Program-made: the position numbers and the translations under genes | Shown here: positions 28,095 to 37,519 of the stretch, piece after piece | How the letters are laid out: the number at the start of each line of letters is the position of its first letter | Numbering within the stretch: position 1 is the first letter of the stretch | Assembly: GCA_030591445.1 (NCBI GenBank) | Contig: JAUVBB010000003.1 | Coordinates: forward strand, 1-53,412 | From: Deltaproteobacteria bacterium | GTDB taxonomy: Bacteria; Myxococcota; B64-G9 | DNA: 53,412 bases | Direction: 5' to 3' | The notes under the pieces: generated by a model | Seen by the model: only the letters and a program-made list of their open reading frames with translations | What the model was told of the DNA's origin: nothing | The model's database searches: none

Positions 28095-29978
28095 ATGGCA
28101 TTTAGCGGCAATCTGGAAGATCTGGCAATCGCCGATGTGTTGCAATTGCTTCATGTCTCGAGAAAATCGGGAACGCTGCGTTTGACAGGCCCGGAAGGTG
28201 AAGTTGCCATCGCCTTCAAGGACGGGGATGTTATCGGTGCCAATCATCCTTCCAAAAAAATCAACATCGGTGGAATTCTTGTAAAGCGTGGAGACGTGAC
28301 CGAACAAGACATTGACCAGGCAGTGGCCCAACAGCAAGAGGCGGGACAACAGCGCCGGCCTTTGTTGGCTACCTTGGTCGCAATGGGCTGTGTGGATGAA
28401 AAAAAGGGTTGGCGGGCACTGGAAAATCTTATCGAAGAGACCTTGATTGAAATCGTGGCCTGGCGATCGGGAGAGTTTGGCTTCGAAGTAGATAATATTG
28501 AGGTTTTCGATGAGTTTCGGCATTTTCCCGAGAGTATGTCTCCCATGATGCCGATGGATACCCAGAGACTGCTCATGGATGCCATTCGCATTCTGGACGA
28601 ACGCAACCAGGGGGCTCCGGTGTGTTCCTTGGCTACCGAAGACGAGTTGCCATCCAACTCGGATCCTGAACCAGAACCAGAACCAGTACCTAAGCCAAGG
28701 CCGGAACCAGAATCTGAACCTGACTGCGTGCCCATGGAACTATGGGCAGAAGAGGAGACGGACACTAGCTACGTCGTGCAAGCCATGACGGCGCCGGAGC
28801 AAGCGCAGGAAAAACCTACGGCGGCACAGATCCTATCAGAAGTGAGTCCGATGGACGCCGACAAGTTACTTTCTTCGATGGAAGTGAGCGACCAGCCGAC
28901 CGATAATAGAAGCCGCGCCGATCGTAAAGTGACGGTTTTTTGTCAGGACGGCTTCGTTAAACACTCCTTGCATACGGTAGGCAAAGGGGAAGGCATCGAG
29001 ATTTTCACCACGGAAATTGATCGGGACATTCTCCGGCGTCTGGATGGTTGGATTCGAGACGACAAGTTGCCGGTACTGGTTGCCGACATGTCCGTAGCTG
29101 CCAATGGTGAACAGTGGTTGCGAAAAGGAAAACGTTTGTTACAAAGAGCCCAAAATCTGCATTCCGAAGTGACTGTGGTTGTGCTAACCGACGGCGGGAT
29201 GGAGGCACAGAAGAAGGCATTTTCTCTGGGGGCCAAGACGGTGCTGGTCCGCCCGGTGAGAAGCGAACAAGCCGACCAATACGTAGTGCAGATGAAAACA
29301 TTTTTTCAGGTGCTGATCGCTTGTTTCAACTCGGCCTTCGGCCAACGAGATGCCATGGTGCGGAGAGTAGCCCAATGCATGCAGCAGATGGCCATGCTGC
29401 GCCAACGCGTCAATGAGATCCAGTGGGGCGGCGAAGAGTCGCCCGAGATTTCCTTGGTGGTATTAAAGTACGTGGCCGATTTCCTGGACCGCTGCATCAT
29501 ATTCCTGGTGCGTCGGGGTGATCTCATTGGCCTGGGTGCCTTTGGAGTGGATGATTGTGGCGAAACGCTGTCTTCCGCCGTGGTGAAGCTTAAAATTCCG
29601 CTGGCCGAAACATCCATTCTTAAGGATGTGGTGGAAGGGGGAATGGTGTTCCAGGGTGTCTGCCATGATCCATTGCTCTACGATCGCTTATATAAAAACA
29701 TCGGAGCTCCGGCCAGCCCGGAAGTGGTGTTGTTGCCCCTGAAAACCTCCGAAAGCACCGTAGCTTTGATCTACGGCGATTTCGGCCCTTATCCAGCAGC
29801 CCCGGTGCAAACCGATGCCTTGGAAATCATGGCTTGCCAGGCAGGGATGGCTTTTCAGATTGCCCTGTTGCGCAGAAGTGTTGATGCCGGCAAATTGAAA
29901 CCAGAAAAAAAAGAAACGAAAACGGTGAAACTCGCCCGTGATAAGGACCAGCGGGATAATAGTTTGGGGGTCCAATGA
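28095..29978 (+). CDS. PATAN (DUF4388) - degenerate receiver - GAF-like regulator
   Basis: FSGNLEDLAIADVLQLLHVSRKSGTLRLTGPEGEVAIAFKDGDVIGA (PATAN); VTVFCQDGFV...LVADMS...VLVRPV (REC-like, lysine replaced); GAF-like C-term. Confidence 0.75.
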   Translation: MAFSGNLEDLAIADVLQLLHVSRKSGTLRLTGPEGEVAIAFKDGDVIGANHPSKKINIGGILVKRGDVTEQDIDQAVAQQQEAGQQRRPLLATLVAMGCVDEKKGWRALENLIEETLIEIVAWRSGEFGFEVDNIEVFDEFRHFPESMSPMMPMDTQRLLMDAIRILDERNQGAPVCSLATEDELPSNSDPEPEPEPVPKPRPEPESEPDCVPMELWAEEETDTSYVVQAMTAPEQAQEKPTAAQILSEVSPMDADKLLSSMEVSDQPTDNRSRADRKVTVFCQDGFVKHSLHTVGKGEGIEIFTTEIDRDILRRLDGWIRDDKLPVLVADMSVAANGEQWLRKGKRLLQRAQNLHSEVTVVVLTDGGMEAQKKAFSLGAKTVLVRPVRSEQADQYVVQMKTFFQVLIACFNSAFGQRDAMVRRVAQCMQQMAMLRQRVNEIQWGGEESPEISLVVLKYVADFLDRCIIFLVRRGDLIGLGAFGVDDCGETLSSAVVKLKIPLAETSILKDVVEGGMVFQGVCHDPLLYDRLYKNIGAPASPEVVLLPLKTSESTVALIYGDFGPYPAAPVQTDALEIMACQAGMAFQIALLRRSVDAGKLKPEKKETKTVKLARDKDQRDNSLGVQ

Positions 29979-30784
29979 GCAAGGAAAGAAGAGAATTTCC
30001 CCGGATCGAGCGCGTGCTCAAGGTTAGCTACCAGGACTCCAAGGCCTTGGCTGATTACACCGAGAACTTCAGCGAAGAGGGCGTGTTCATCAATACCGAA
30101 CAAGAATTGGCAATCGGAACCCCCATTGTTTTCGAAGTCTCCATGCCCGGACTCATCCAGCCACTGCAACTTAAGGGAGAAGTGGCCTGGTGCCGACCGG
30201 CGCGAAGTGTCGACGATGCTCAGTCAGCGGGGGTAGGAATCCGGCTTAAATTTGACCAGGAGATGACCCGGGAACGAGTGGGGCAGTTGCTGCGGCAATC
30301 CGATTGCCAGGGCAAGGAATCGGGGCCACGCCAGAGCCAGGAAAAGTGCATCATCTTGCTCGCCGAGGACAATAGCTGGACCAAAGATTTGTTTCTGCAT
30401 GCGCTTAAGTATCGTACCGGCCTGGATCTCAATCAACTTGAAATCCTTGACGTGAGCAATGCCGAAGAGGCTTGGAAACTGCTGCAGAACCAGGAGTTGA
30501 ATCTGGTGATCATCGAGTGGAGATTGTGTCGAAATCCTGATTACAACATCCTGCAATTGGTTCGTTCTCAGAACCGCCCAGGCGCGCTGAGCGTGGTCGT
30601 AGTAGGTGGAAGCGATGAGGAACGAGGCCAGGCCTTGGCTGCCGGGGCTGATGTTTATTTGCGCCGACCCATCCCCGCCAAAGGTCTGATAAACACCGTT
30701 TGCTCCCTTTTGGGTTTCGAACAAAAAAGAGCAGCCAAGAATCCAATCAGCGATTCCTTGACACCCGACGGCTTCGCCTGCTAA
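29975..30784 (+). CDS. PilZ + degenerate receiver protein
   Basis: RREFPR...NFSEEGVFINT (PilZ); ILLAEDN...LVIIEWRL...VYLRRPI (REC with Glu at phospho-site); ATGA overlap with upstream gene. Confidence 0.8.
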   Translation: MSKERREFPRIERVLKVSYQDSKALADYTENFSEEGVFINTEQELAIGTPIVFEVSMPGLIQPLQLKGEVAWCRPARSVDDAQSAGVGIRLKFDQEMTRERVGQLLRQSDCQGKESGPRQSQEKCIILLAEDNSWTKDLFLHALKYRTGLDLNQLEILDVSNAEEAWKLLQNQELNLVIIEWRLCRNPDYNILQLVRSQNRPGALSVVVVGGSDEERGQALAAGADVYLRRPIPAKGLINTVCSLLGFEQKRAAKNPISDSLTPDGFAC

Positions 30785-30827
30785 ATTGAAACCACTGTAA
30801 AAACCTTGTTTTCAAGGACGTTTAGGC

Positions 30828-32411
30828 ATGTTTCAGCCTGTTCATTTCGGAAAATATTACCTCTATGAGCGCTTGGCTGTGGGCGGTATGGCCGAGATCT
30901 ACAAGGCCAAACTGTACGGCGTTGATGGTTTCGAAAAGAACATGGTGGTCAAACAGATTCTGACCCAATACGCCCGTCATGAAGAGTTTGTGCAGATGTT
31001 CGTCGATGAGGCCAAAATCTGCGTTTCTTTGTCTCATGGCAATATTGTTCCGGTCTACGAACTGGGACAAATAGAAGATATCTACTTCATTGCCATGGAT
31101 TGGGTCGATGGCAAGAACCTGGGCGAATTACTCGATGCCGGGCTCGACCGTGAAATGCCTCTGTCCGTGCCCCATGCTTTGTACATCACCAGTGAGATTC
31201 TGGCCGGTCTCGATTATGCCCACCGCAAGACCGATGAGCATGGCGAGGCGCTGCACATTGTCCACCGCGATGTCTCTCCCCAAAATGTGATCATCTCCTT
31301 CGAAGGCGAGGTCAAAATCGTCGATTTTGGTATCGCCCGGGCCGCCACCAAGGCCCACGCTACCGAAGCCGGAGTCATCAAGGGAAAATTCGGTTACATG
31401 TCGCCCGAGCAGGCCCAGGGCAAAGAGGTCGATGGTCGCTCTGATGTTTTTGCCACTGGTATCCTGCTCTATGAAATGTTGACCTTGGAACGCTTGTTTC
31501 ATAGCGATAGCTCTGTGTTCACCCTAGAGCGGGTCAAGCGGGCCGACATTCCTACTCCCTCGCGCACCAATCCCAAACTTCCGCCTCAACTCGATGCCAT
31601 CGTATTTAAGGCCTTGGAGCGAAATTCACGCAAACGCTACCAATCGGCCGGGGAAATGCGCAAAGACATCAACAAATTTCTGTTCCAGCTGGAACAAGAA
31701 GCATCTGCCAATACCGTGACTACCTACATGCAGGGGCTTTTCTCCGAGGAGTTGGTGAAGCGCAAGCGGCAAGGACCACTACCGCGTCCTCTGCCACCTG
31801 CCGCCGCGGTACCGGTAGCTGCGCAGGCTCCGGTCGATGCACCTTCACCACCAGCGTCAGGACCCGCGGTGACGGCTCCGGCGGGTCCACAAGATTTGTT
31901 CGGGGCAAGTTCGGTTGCCTCGTCGGCGGTAGATATTGGCGAGCTCGAAACCATGGAGGAATCACGGCTTGATATGGGTGTGGCCGAGGAACCGCTCGAC
32001 CTCGATTTTACCTATGGGGGCGCGGCCAAGCGGGCCAAGTGGTTGGTGATATCTTTAGTGCTGGCTGCTTTGGTTCTGGGTTATGTCTTTTTGCGCGCGC
32101 CGATTTCCAGCATGTTTTCAACCATGGGTCGCGTGGTCGATGAATCTTCTGCGCGATTGGCCCAGAAGGATTTGGGTACCATTCTGGTACGCAGCCAACC
32201 CTCCGGTGCCGCCGTCTATTTTGGCAACCGGAAAATTGGCAGCACCAACATGAGAATCAGGAAAATCGACCCGGAAATCGAGTATGAGCTGGTTTTGACC
32301 ATGGAAGGCTATCCGCCCTGGGCTCGAAAGATACTGCCCTCGGATTGGCGGCAAAATAAAAAAATGGAAATTCAGATTTTCAAGGACTGGGCGGCAGACA
32401 GTCTTCATTGA
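30828..32411 (+). CDS. Ser/Thr protein kinase with PEGA-like C-terminus
   Basis: YERLAVGGMAEIYKAKL, VKQIL, IVHRDVSPQNVI, DFGIA, GKFGYMSPEQ; TM; GTILVRSQPSGAAVYFGNRKIGST. Confidence 0.92.
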   Translation: MFQPVHFGKYYLYERLAVGGMAEIYKAKLYGVDGFEKNMVVKQILTQYARHEEFVQMFVDEAKICVSLSHGNIVPVYELGQIEDIYFIAMDWVDGKNLGELLDAGLDREMPLSVPHALYITSEILAGLDYAHRKTDEHGEALHIVHRDVSPQNVIISFEGEVKIVDFGIARAATKAHATEAGVIKGKFGYMSPEQAQGKEVDGRSDVFATGILLYEMLTLERLFHSDSSVFTLERVKRADIPTPSRTNPKLPPQLDAIVFKALERNSRKRYQSAGEMRKDINKFLFQLEQEASANTVTTYMQGLFSEELVKRKRQGPLPRPLPPAAAVPVAAQAPVDAPSPPASGPAVTAPAGPQDLFGASSVASSAVDIGELETMEESRLDMGVAEEPLDLDFTYGGAAKRAKWLVISLVLAALVLGYVFLRAPISSMFSTMGRVVDESSARLAQKDLGTILVRSQPSGAAVYFGNRKIGSTNMRIRKIDPEIEYELVLTMEGYPPWARKILPSDWRQNKKMEIQIFKDWAADSLH

Positions 32412-32425
32412 GGAACTCGTTAGAT

Positions 32426-33247
32426 ATGGCAAGCAAACTTCACAAAGCACAGGACCAACTCGAGCAACTCCTTCGCGACCTTGGTCAAAAAGCGCAAATG
32501 TTGGGGCTTTTCGACCAAGGCGATCCGGCCCGGGTGGCAGCCTACCAGGAGGCCGAGCAAGCAAATGCCGATCGGCAAACCGAATTGGATTTCATCCTGG
32601 CGGAAATCAGCGAGGAGGAGCGGGACCGGGAGGAACGAAAAAGGGCGTTGCAGGTTGAGATCTCACAAATGAAGGTTTCAAAGGATAAACTCAACATAAC
32701 CAAAAGCGTAAAACGGGGCAAAGTGGGCGGACTGGAAAAAAAATTGGCCGGGCTCGAATACGACTTTAAATTCGAGCAACGGGAATTGGCCGACGAGCTT
32801 CACAAGCAGAAAAAACAACAGGAACGGGAGAACCCGGACCGGGTGAAATATCACACCAGCAATATCAAGCGCATGAAGTTGAAGATGTTGAAGCAAACCA
32901 AGGAAATGGAATCATTGCGCCGCCAGATAGATAAATTTGAACAGCCGGCCCAAGAATTAGAGCAACAAAAAAGTTCGACCAAAGAGCGCATTCACGATCT
33001 GCGCGACGAGTTAGCCCGGCTGGGCAAAGAGGGAAGCACCAAGGAGAATCCCTCGGTACTGGAGCAGCAAAAAGTGGGGAAGGACAAGGAAGTCAGGCGC
33101 TCCGGTCTGCACCAGCTTAGTTGTCTGGCTGATGTGGCCGAGAGCTTGTATGACCGCCGCCTTGACCATCCGGTCTTACGCAAGTATTACCGAGATATTG
33201 AGCGGGTCGTCGAGCTGATAGATGACCTTCAGGAGCCTTTCTCATGA
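32426..33247 (+). CDS. Coiled-coil protein
   Basis: Highly charged heptad-rich sequence; ATG 32426 after the STPK stop. Confidence 0.65.
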   Translation: MASKLHKAQDQLEQLLRDLGQKAQMLGLFDQGDPARVAAYQEAEQANADRQTELDFILAEISEEERDREERKRALQVEISQMKVSKDKLNITKSVKRGKVGGLEKKLAGLEYDFKFEQRELADELHKQKKQQERENPDRVKYHTSNIKRMKLKMLKQTKEMESLRRQIDKFEQPAQELEQQKSSTKERIHDLRDELARLGKEGSTKENPSVLEQQKVGKDKEVRRSGLHQLSCLADVAESLYDRRLDHPVLRKYYRDIERVVELIDDLQEPFS

Positions 33248-34860
33248 GCAGCCAAAAACTGAAAAATATCAGGCCAGTGGGGGCGGTTTGCTTGCTGGCG
33301 ATCATGCTCTGCGCTTGTTCCGAGCAAGCCCCCAACGCCGATCGGCCTTGGTTCGTGCTGTTGGATCTTGCCCCCAACGCGACCACTGCCGAAAATCTGG
33401 CCGAAGACTTGGAAGAACGATTTGAAGAGAAACTAGCTGGTTGCTCGGCTTTGCGCGTACGTGACCAGGGGGTGGTGCTTCACTGGGTGGTAAGCCGCGG
33501 ATTGTCCTCGGAGCAAGCCGGAAAGGATTTGGTTGCCCAACTTTCGGGTGCTACGCCTACTCGCTTACCGGTTCTGAACGTCAATTCTATCGAACGCCTG
33601 GCAGAAGAAGAAGGGCAGGAGGTAAGCGTCCCGGAAGAAGCGTCCGCCCTCGAAGAGTTGGCGGCTTTACTGCCCACTCCCGGGCAAGAACAACTTGGCT
33701 CCTTTCTGCTGGTACCGGCAAGCAAACGCCCGGCCGCCGCGACTATCTCATTTGGGCGCGTGGGACCTGCTTCCTGGACCAAGGCATTCGGAGCGCTTGG
33801 TTTGTCTGCCACCGCCGAGGCGGTCTACCGCGACACCGTCGGACCCCTGGGCAATGAGGTCTGGGTGTACGTCGGGCTGATGCCCGAGGGCAGCGGGGGG
33901 CAAGACTGGTTGCCCCGGATCCACCAGTTTTTGCTCGACCATCAGGTGCCTAGCGCAGAAGAGTTTGAAAAAGCACACCTAGAAGAACAGGAGAAGAAAA
34001 AGAAAAAGCGCCGTCGGCGCAGAAAATCCAAAAAACGATCGCGGCGAAAGAAGGCAAGGCCTCGAAAAATAGAGGCACCGACACCAGTGGTGGCGAAGGT
34101 GGAGTTGCCTATCGCCCTGAAGCGCTGGATGCCCTGGGGTGAGAGCCAAGTGTATCAAATGGATCGAATCGGCTGGGTGCAGCGGTCGAAGGCCACCACC
34201 AAAACTACCACTCGCAGCGCATTGTTTGGCCTGGGGCCAGAAGGTCGTGCCGTCGTCCTGGTGCTGGCACAGGACCCCGACTTGGCCGCCCGCTTGTTGA
34301 CTCCCTTTGGCCTGGGAGAATGCCACGGAATCAATCTCACCTCGGCCATGCTGGGTTCTTTTATGGTCGTACCCGAGGTGGGGGTGGAGGGGGAAGTCTT
34401 GGACTTTCTTGGGGCTCAAAGCTTTCGGCGCTGGTTGCCCAGGTCATTGCGCCGGCAGGGATGGGCCAAAGCGCATCTGGGGAGAATGGTTACCAAGGCT
34501 GCCTACCGTTCCCCCAAGGGTGGATGGCGGGTGAGTTGGGTTGATTTTGACTCTACATCCGCAGCGGAGCAAGTACTAAACGAGGCCTATATCGAGCCCA
34601 GAAAAAGTGTGCTCCAGTCGGTACTCAAGAGCAAAAGAAGTGTGCACTACGATGTGGGATTGCGGATAGTTGAAGTAGGCGATGTTCAAGGCTGGTTTCT
34701 GAAAGGCGCCCGCGGAGGCCGACTGCAAGAACTATACTTCCAGGCCGGCACGCGAGTGGTCCTCATGCAGACCGCGCAAAGAAAGAAGGATGGATTTGAA
34801 GTGGATGACTTGTTGGCCCGGGCAGAGCTGCTCCAAATTTGGGCCGAAGATCCGCAGTAA
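33244..34860 (+). CDS. Putative lipoprotein with polybasic tract
   Basis: Lipobox MLCAC; EEQEKKKKKRRRRRKSKKRSRRKKARPRK; ATGA overlap with upstream gene. Confidence 0.65.
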   Translation: MSSQKLKNIRPVGAVCLLAIMLCACSEQAPNADRPWFVLLDLAPNATTAENLAEDLEERFEEKLAGCSALRVRDQGVVLHWVVSRGLSSEQAGKDLVAQLSGATPTRLPVLNVNSIERLAEEEGQEVSVPEEASALEELAALLPTPGQEQLGSFLLVPASKRPAAATISFGRVGPASWTKAFGALGLSATAEAVYRDTVGPLGNEVWVYVGLMPEGSGGQDWLPRIHQFLLDHQVPSAEEFEKAHLEEQEKKKKKRRRRRKSKKRSRRKKARPRKIEAPTPVVAKVELPIALKRWMPWGESQVYQMDRIGWVQRSKATTKTTTRSALFGLGPEGRAVVLVLAQDPDLAARLLTPFGLGECHGINLTSAMLGSFMVVPEVGVEGEVLDFLGAQSFRRWLPRSLRRQGWAKAHLGRMVTKAAYRSPKGGWRVSWVDFDSTSAAEQVLNEAYIEPRKSVLQSVLKSKRSVHYDVGLRIVEVGDVQGWFLKGARGGRLQELYFQAGTRVVLMQTAQRKKDGFEVDDLLARAELLQIWAEDPQ

Positions 34861-34902
34861 ATTTCCTCTTCAAAAAAACCAGAGAAAAAGGGCAAAAAGT
34901 CC

Positions 34903-34930
34903 TTGATTTCCTTCAGAAGCTTGATAGAAT
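34903..34930 (+). promoter_or_regulatory. Putative sigma-70 promoter TTGATT-N16-TAGAAT for rplC
   Basis: Hexamers resemble consensus; lies upstream of ATG 34983. Confidence 0.45.
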
Positions 34931-34982
34931 GCCGCGTCCCGTTAGGGTGTGTAAATTGTGATTGCTAAGGAGCGATAAAGCC

Positions 34983-35624
34983 ATGTCAGCAGTGATTCTA
35001 GGAAAGAAAAAGGGCACCACGCAGATATTTGACGAAGACGGAAACCGGGTCCCGGTGACCGTGATCGAAGCCGGGCCCTGTGTGGTCACGCAGAAAATGA
35101 CACCTGCCAAGCACAAATACAGCGCGGTTCAGGTTGGTTTTGAAAAGATCCCGGCCCGGAAAGTCAACCAGCCGGGAATGGGCCTGTTCAAAAGCCTGGA
35201 TCTGGCGCCGATGCGCTACCTGCGGGAAATTCGGATGAGCCCCGAAGAGGCAGAGGCACACAAAGTGGGCGACGAAATTACCGTGTCGGTTTTCACCGCG
35301 GGCGAGAAGATCGACGTGATGGCAACCTCAAAAGGATGCGGTTTTCAGGGCGTGGTCAAGCGCTACCACCAGAAAGGCAACACGGCGACTCGTGGTACCC
35401 ATGAAGTGCGCCGTCACCCCGGTTCCATTGGTATGTGCCAGTTTCCCGGCCGCATTTTCAAAGGGACCAGACTCCCTGGGCAAATGGGCAACAAGAGAGT
35501 GACCACCCAGAATCTTCGTTTGGTCAAGATCGACGAAGAACGTAATTTGTTACTGGTTCGGGGCGCCGTCCCCGGCGGCATCAATTCTCTGGTTGTAGTC
35601 AGAACTGCTATCAAAACCCACTGA
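34983..35624 (+). CDS. rplC: 50S ribosomal protein L3
   Basis: LGKKKGTTQIFDEDGNRVPVTVIEAGPCVVTQ...SKGCGFQGVVKRYHQKG...HPGSIG...GQMGNKRVTTQNLRLVKID; AAGGAG RBS. Confidence 0.92.
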   Translation: MSAVILGKKKGTTQIFDEDGNRVPVTVIEAGPCVVTQKMTPAKHKYSAVQVGFEKIPARKVNQPGMGLFKSLDLAPMRYLREIRMSPEEAEAHKVGDEITVSVFTAGEKIDVMATSKGCGFQGVVKRYHQKGNTATRGTHEVRRHPGSIGMCQFPGRIFKGTRLPGQMGNKRVTTQNLRLVKIDEERNLLLVRGAVPGGINSLVVVRTAIKTH

Positions 35625-35918
35625 CCTACCTGCTGGTAAGATCCTTTTTTTAGCGAACTCGATCGACAGCTCATTCGATCCAGTTGTCCGTTTTGCGCAG
35701 GCGCATTTCTCGTTAGAGCCTTGTTTCATAGCCTCTGGGGCGATTTGTGGGTCGAGGAAAGTGCTTGTAAACAGATGTGGTAGTAGGTGCGAAGTGTAGG
35801 GAATTAGAGGATATTTAGAATTAAAGCCTTGCCTTCTCAGGGCTTCTACTATAGAACGCTGCAGATGGTTTTTACTTCCGCAATACATTCCTTGATACCA
35901 GAGAGAGAGAGTGGATCC

Positions 35919-36680
35919 ATGCGTATCGGACGTTTTGGGAGTGCGCTTTTTGCGGTCTTCTGTCTTCTGTATGGTCCGGCAAATGCTGGAGCAGCAGAAG
36001 CGGATGAACCGATTCTGATGAACAAATTACATGATCTGAGCGGGCGCTTCGAGATTTCGCTGACACCTTCGATGTCAATTCTCGATAAGTACACCCGCCA
36101 CGTCGGCACCTCGTTGGGACTTGGTTACTCCATCAACGACTACCTGGGTGTCGAACTGGATGTGGCGTACAATTTCATCAGCGGCGACCGAAAGCTGCTG
36201 GATGAAATCCTGCGTACCGCAACCACCCTGGATGGCGTCGAGCGTTTGGCCTTGACCGACTTGAAGCACATGACCTGGTCGGCCAGCCTGGGAGTGGTCT
36301 TCAGCCCGTTTTACGGCAAGCTGAACTTCTCCTCCGAGTTCGCGGTGACCATACACTTCTATATGGTGGCCGGCGCCGGAGTGGCCGAGTATCGTTACAG
36401 CGAACTGCGCCACTCGCCGCCCTTCGACCCGCTGTTCGGAGACAATCAGTTCCATAAGCAAGAAGTCACCTATCCCGTCAAACCGACCGGCCATATCGGC
36501 GGCGGCCTGCGTTTTCATTTCAATGAGAACTGGGGCATGAAGGTGGAGATTCGGGACATCCTTTTCTACGACCAGGGCTACAAGGGGCAAATCAACGAGG
36601 GTCTGGGCGTACAAGAGCGAAATATTGATGACTTTGTCCATACCGTGTTTCTGCGGTTGGGGGCATTTTACGCCTTCTAA
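35919..36680 (+). CDS. Outer-membrane beta-barrel protein, NfsA/GltA- or NfsB/GltB-like
   Basis: Signal peptide; GYSINDYLGVELDVAYNF, alternating amphipathic strands ending LRLGAFYAF. Confidence 0.7.
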   Translation: MRIGRFGSALFAVFCLLYGPANAGAAEADEPILMNKLHDLSGRFEISLTPSMSILDKYTRHVGTSLGLGYSINDYLGVELDVAYNFISGDRKLLDEILRTATTLDGVERLALTDLKHMTWSASLGVVFSPFYGKLNFSSEFAVTIHFYMVAGAGVAEYRYSELRHSPPFDPLFGDNQFHKQEVTYPVKPTGHIGGGLRFHFNENWGMKVEIRDILFYDQGYKGQINEGLGVQERNIDDFVHTVFLRLGAFYAF

Positions 36681-36714
36681 GGCGTAAACGGTAAGCGGTC
36701 TTCGAGGAGAGGTC

Positions 36715-37479
36715 ATGAAAAATATCATATTTGGCTTGGTTGCCACGCTCCTGATGATGGGCTCTGCCTATGCGCAAAGTCCCAACGAACGCGTGCATGT
36801 GTTGCAAAAACGAAACTATTCGGTAAAAAACAAGACCGAGGTGAGTTTTTTCGGCGGTTTGTCAGTTGATGACACTTTTACCCAGCATTACGCCGGCACC
36901 ATAACCGTCGATTACCATCTCGACGAAGCCTTTGCCATTGAGGCCATGTGGATGACCAGCAAGATCCCCTTTGTCAACGGTGACAAACAAGGGGACGGCT
37001 ACACCGGCGACGGCATTCGCTGGGGTATGGGCTACACCGACGCTCTGGAGAATCTGCGTTCCGCCCAACTCAGCCCGTCCAATGCCGATTTGGCCATGAT
37101 TGGCAATTTCGTGGGCCTGAACGTGCAGTTCAGCCCAATTTACGGAAAGTTCTCTTTCTTCAACATGGGTCTGATTCATACCGACTTCTACGTCACGGCC
37201 GGCGGTGGTTTGGCATCCACCGAGTATCAGCGGCCGGATGATGTTTGGGTGGACACCGGTGTTTACTTCATGGGCGACTTTTGCTTGGGCCTGCGTATCT
37301 TTTTGGAGAGATGGTTCGCCTTGCGCCTGGACGTGAGAGACTTTGTCTTCGCCGCTCGGGTGGAGAATGCGACCCAGACCGGCTTCGATACTAAGATCCG
37401 AAGCACACTCTACGTGATGTTTGGGGTCAGCTTGCTGTTCGGTGGTGAGGATCCGGTGCAAATCTGGAGCCCGTACTGA
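36715..37479 (+). CDS. Outer-membrane beta-barrel protein, NfsB/GltB- or NfsA/GltA-like
   Basis: Signal peptide; SFFGGLSVDDTFTQHYAGTITVDYHLDEAFAIEAMW; homologous layout to preceding ORF. Confidence 0.7.
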   Translation: MKNIIFGLVATLLMMGSAYAQSPNERVHVLQKRNYSVKNKTEVSFFGGLSVDDTFTQHYAGTITVDYHLDEAFAIEAMWMTSKIPFVNGDKQGDGYTGDGIRWGMGYTDALENLRSAQLSPSNADLAMIGNFVGLNVQFSPIYGKFSFFNMGLIHTDFYVTAGGGLASTEYQRPDDVWVDTGVYFMGDFCLGLRIFLERWFALRLDVRDFVFAARVENATQTGFDTKIRSTLYVMFGVSLLFGGEDPVQIWSPY

Positions 37480-37519
37480 GTGCATGAAAGAACTTCTGGT
37501 AGCTGTGGAGGATTCGAAC

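Noticed and set aside
35625-35918. Possible degraded gene between rplC and the barrel gene
   Set aside because: No reading frame with recognisable similarity; treated as an ordinary leader/intergenic region
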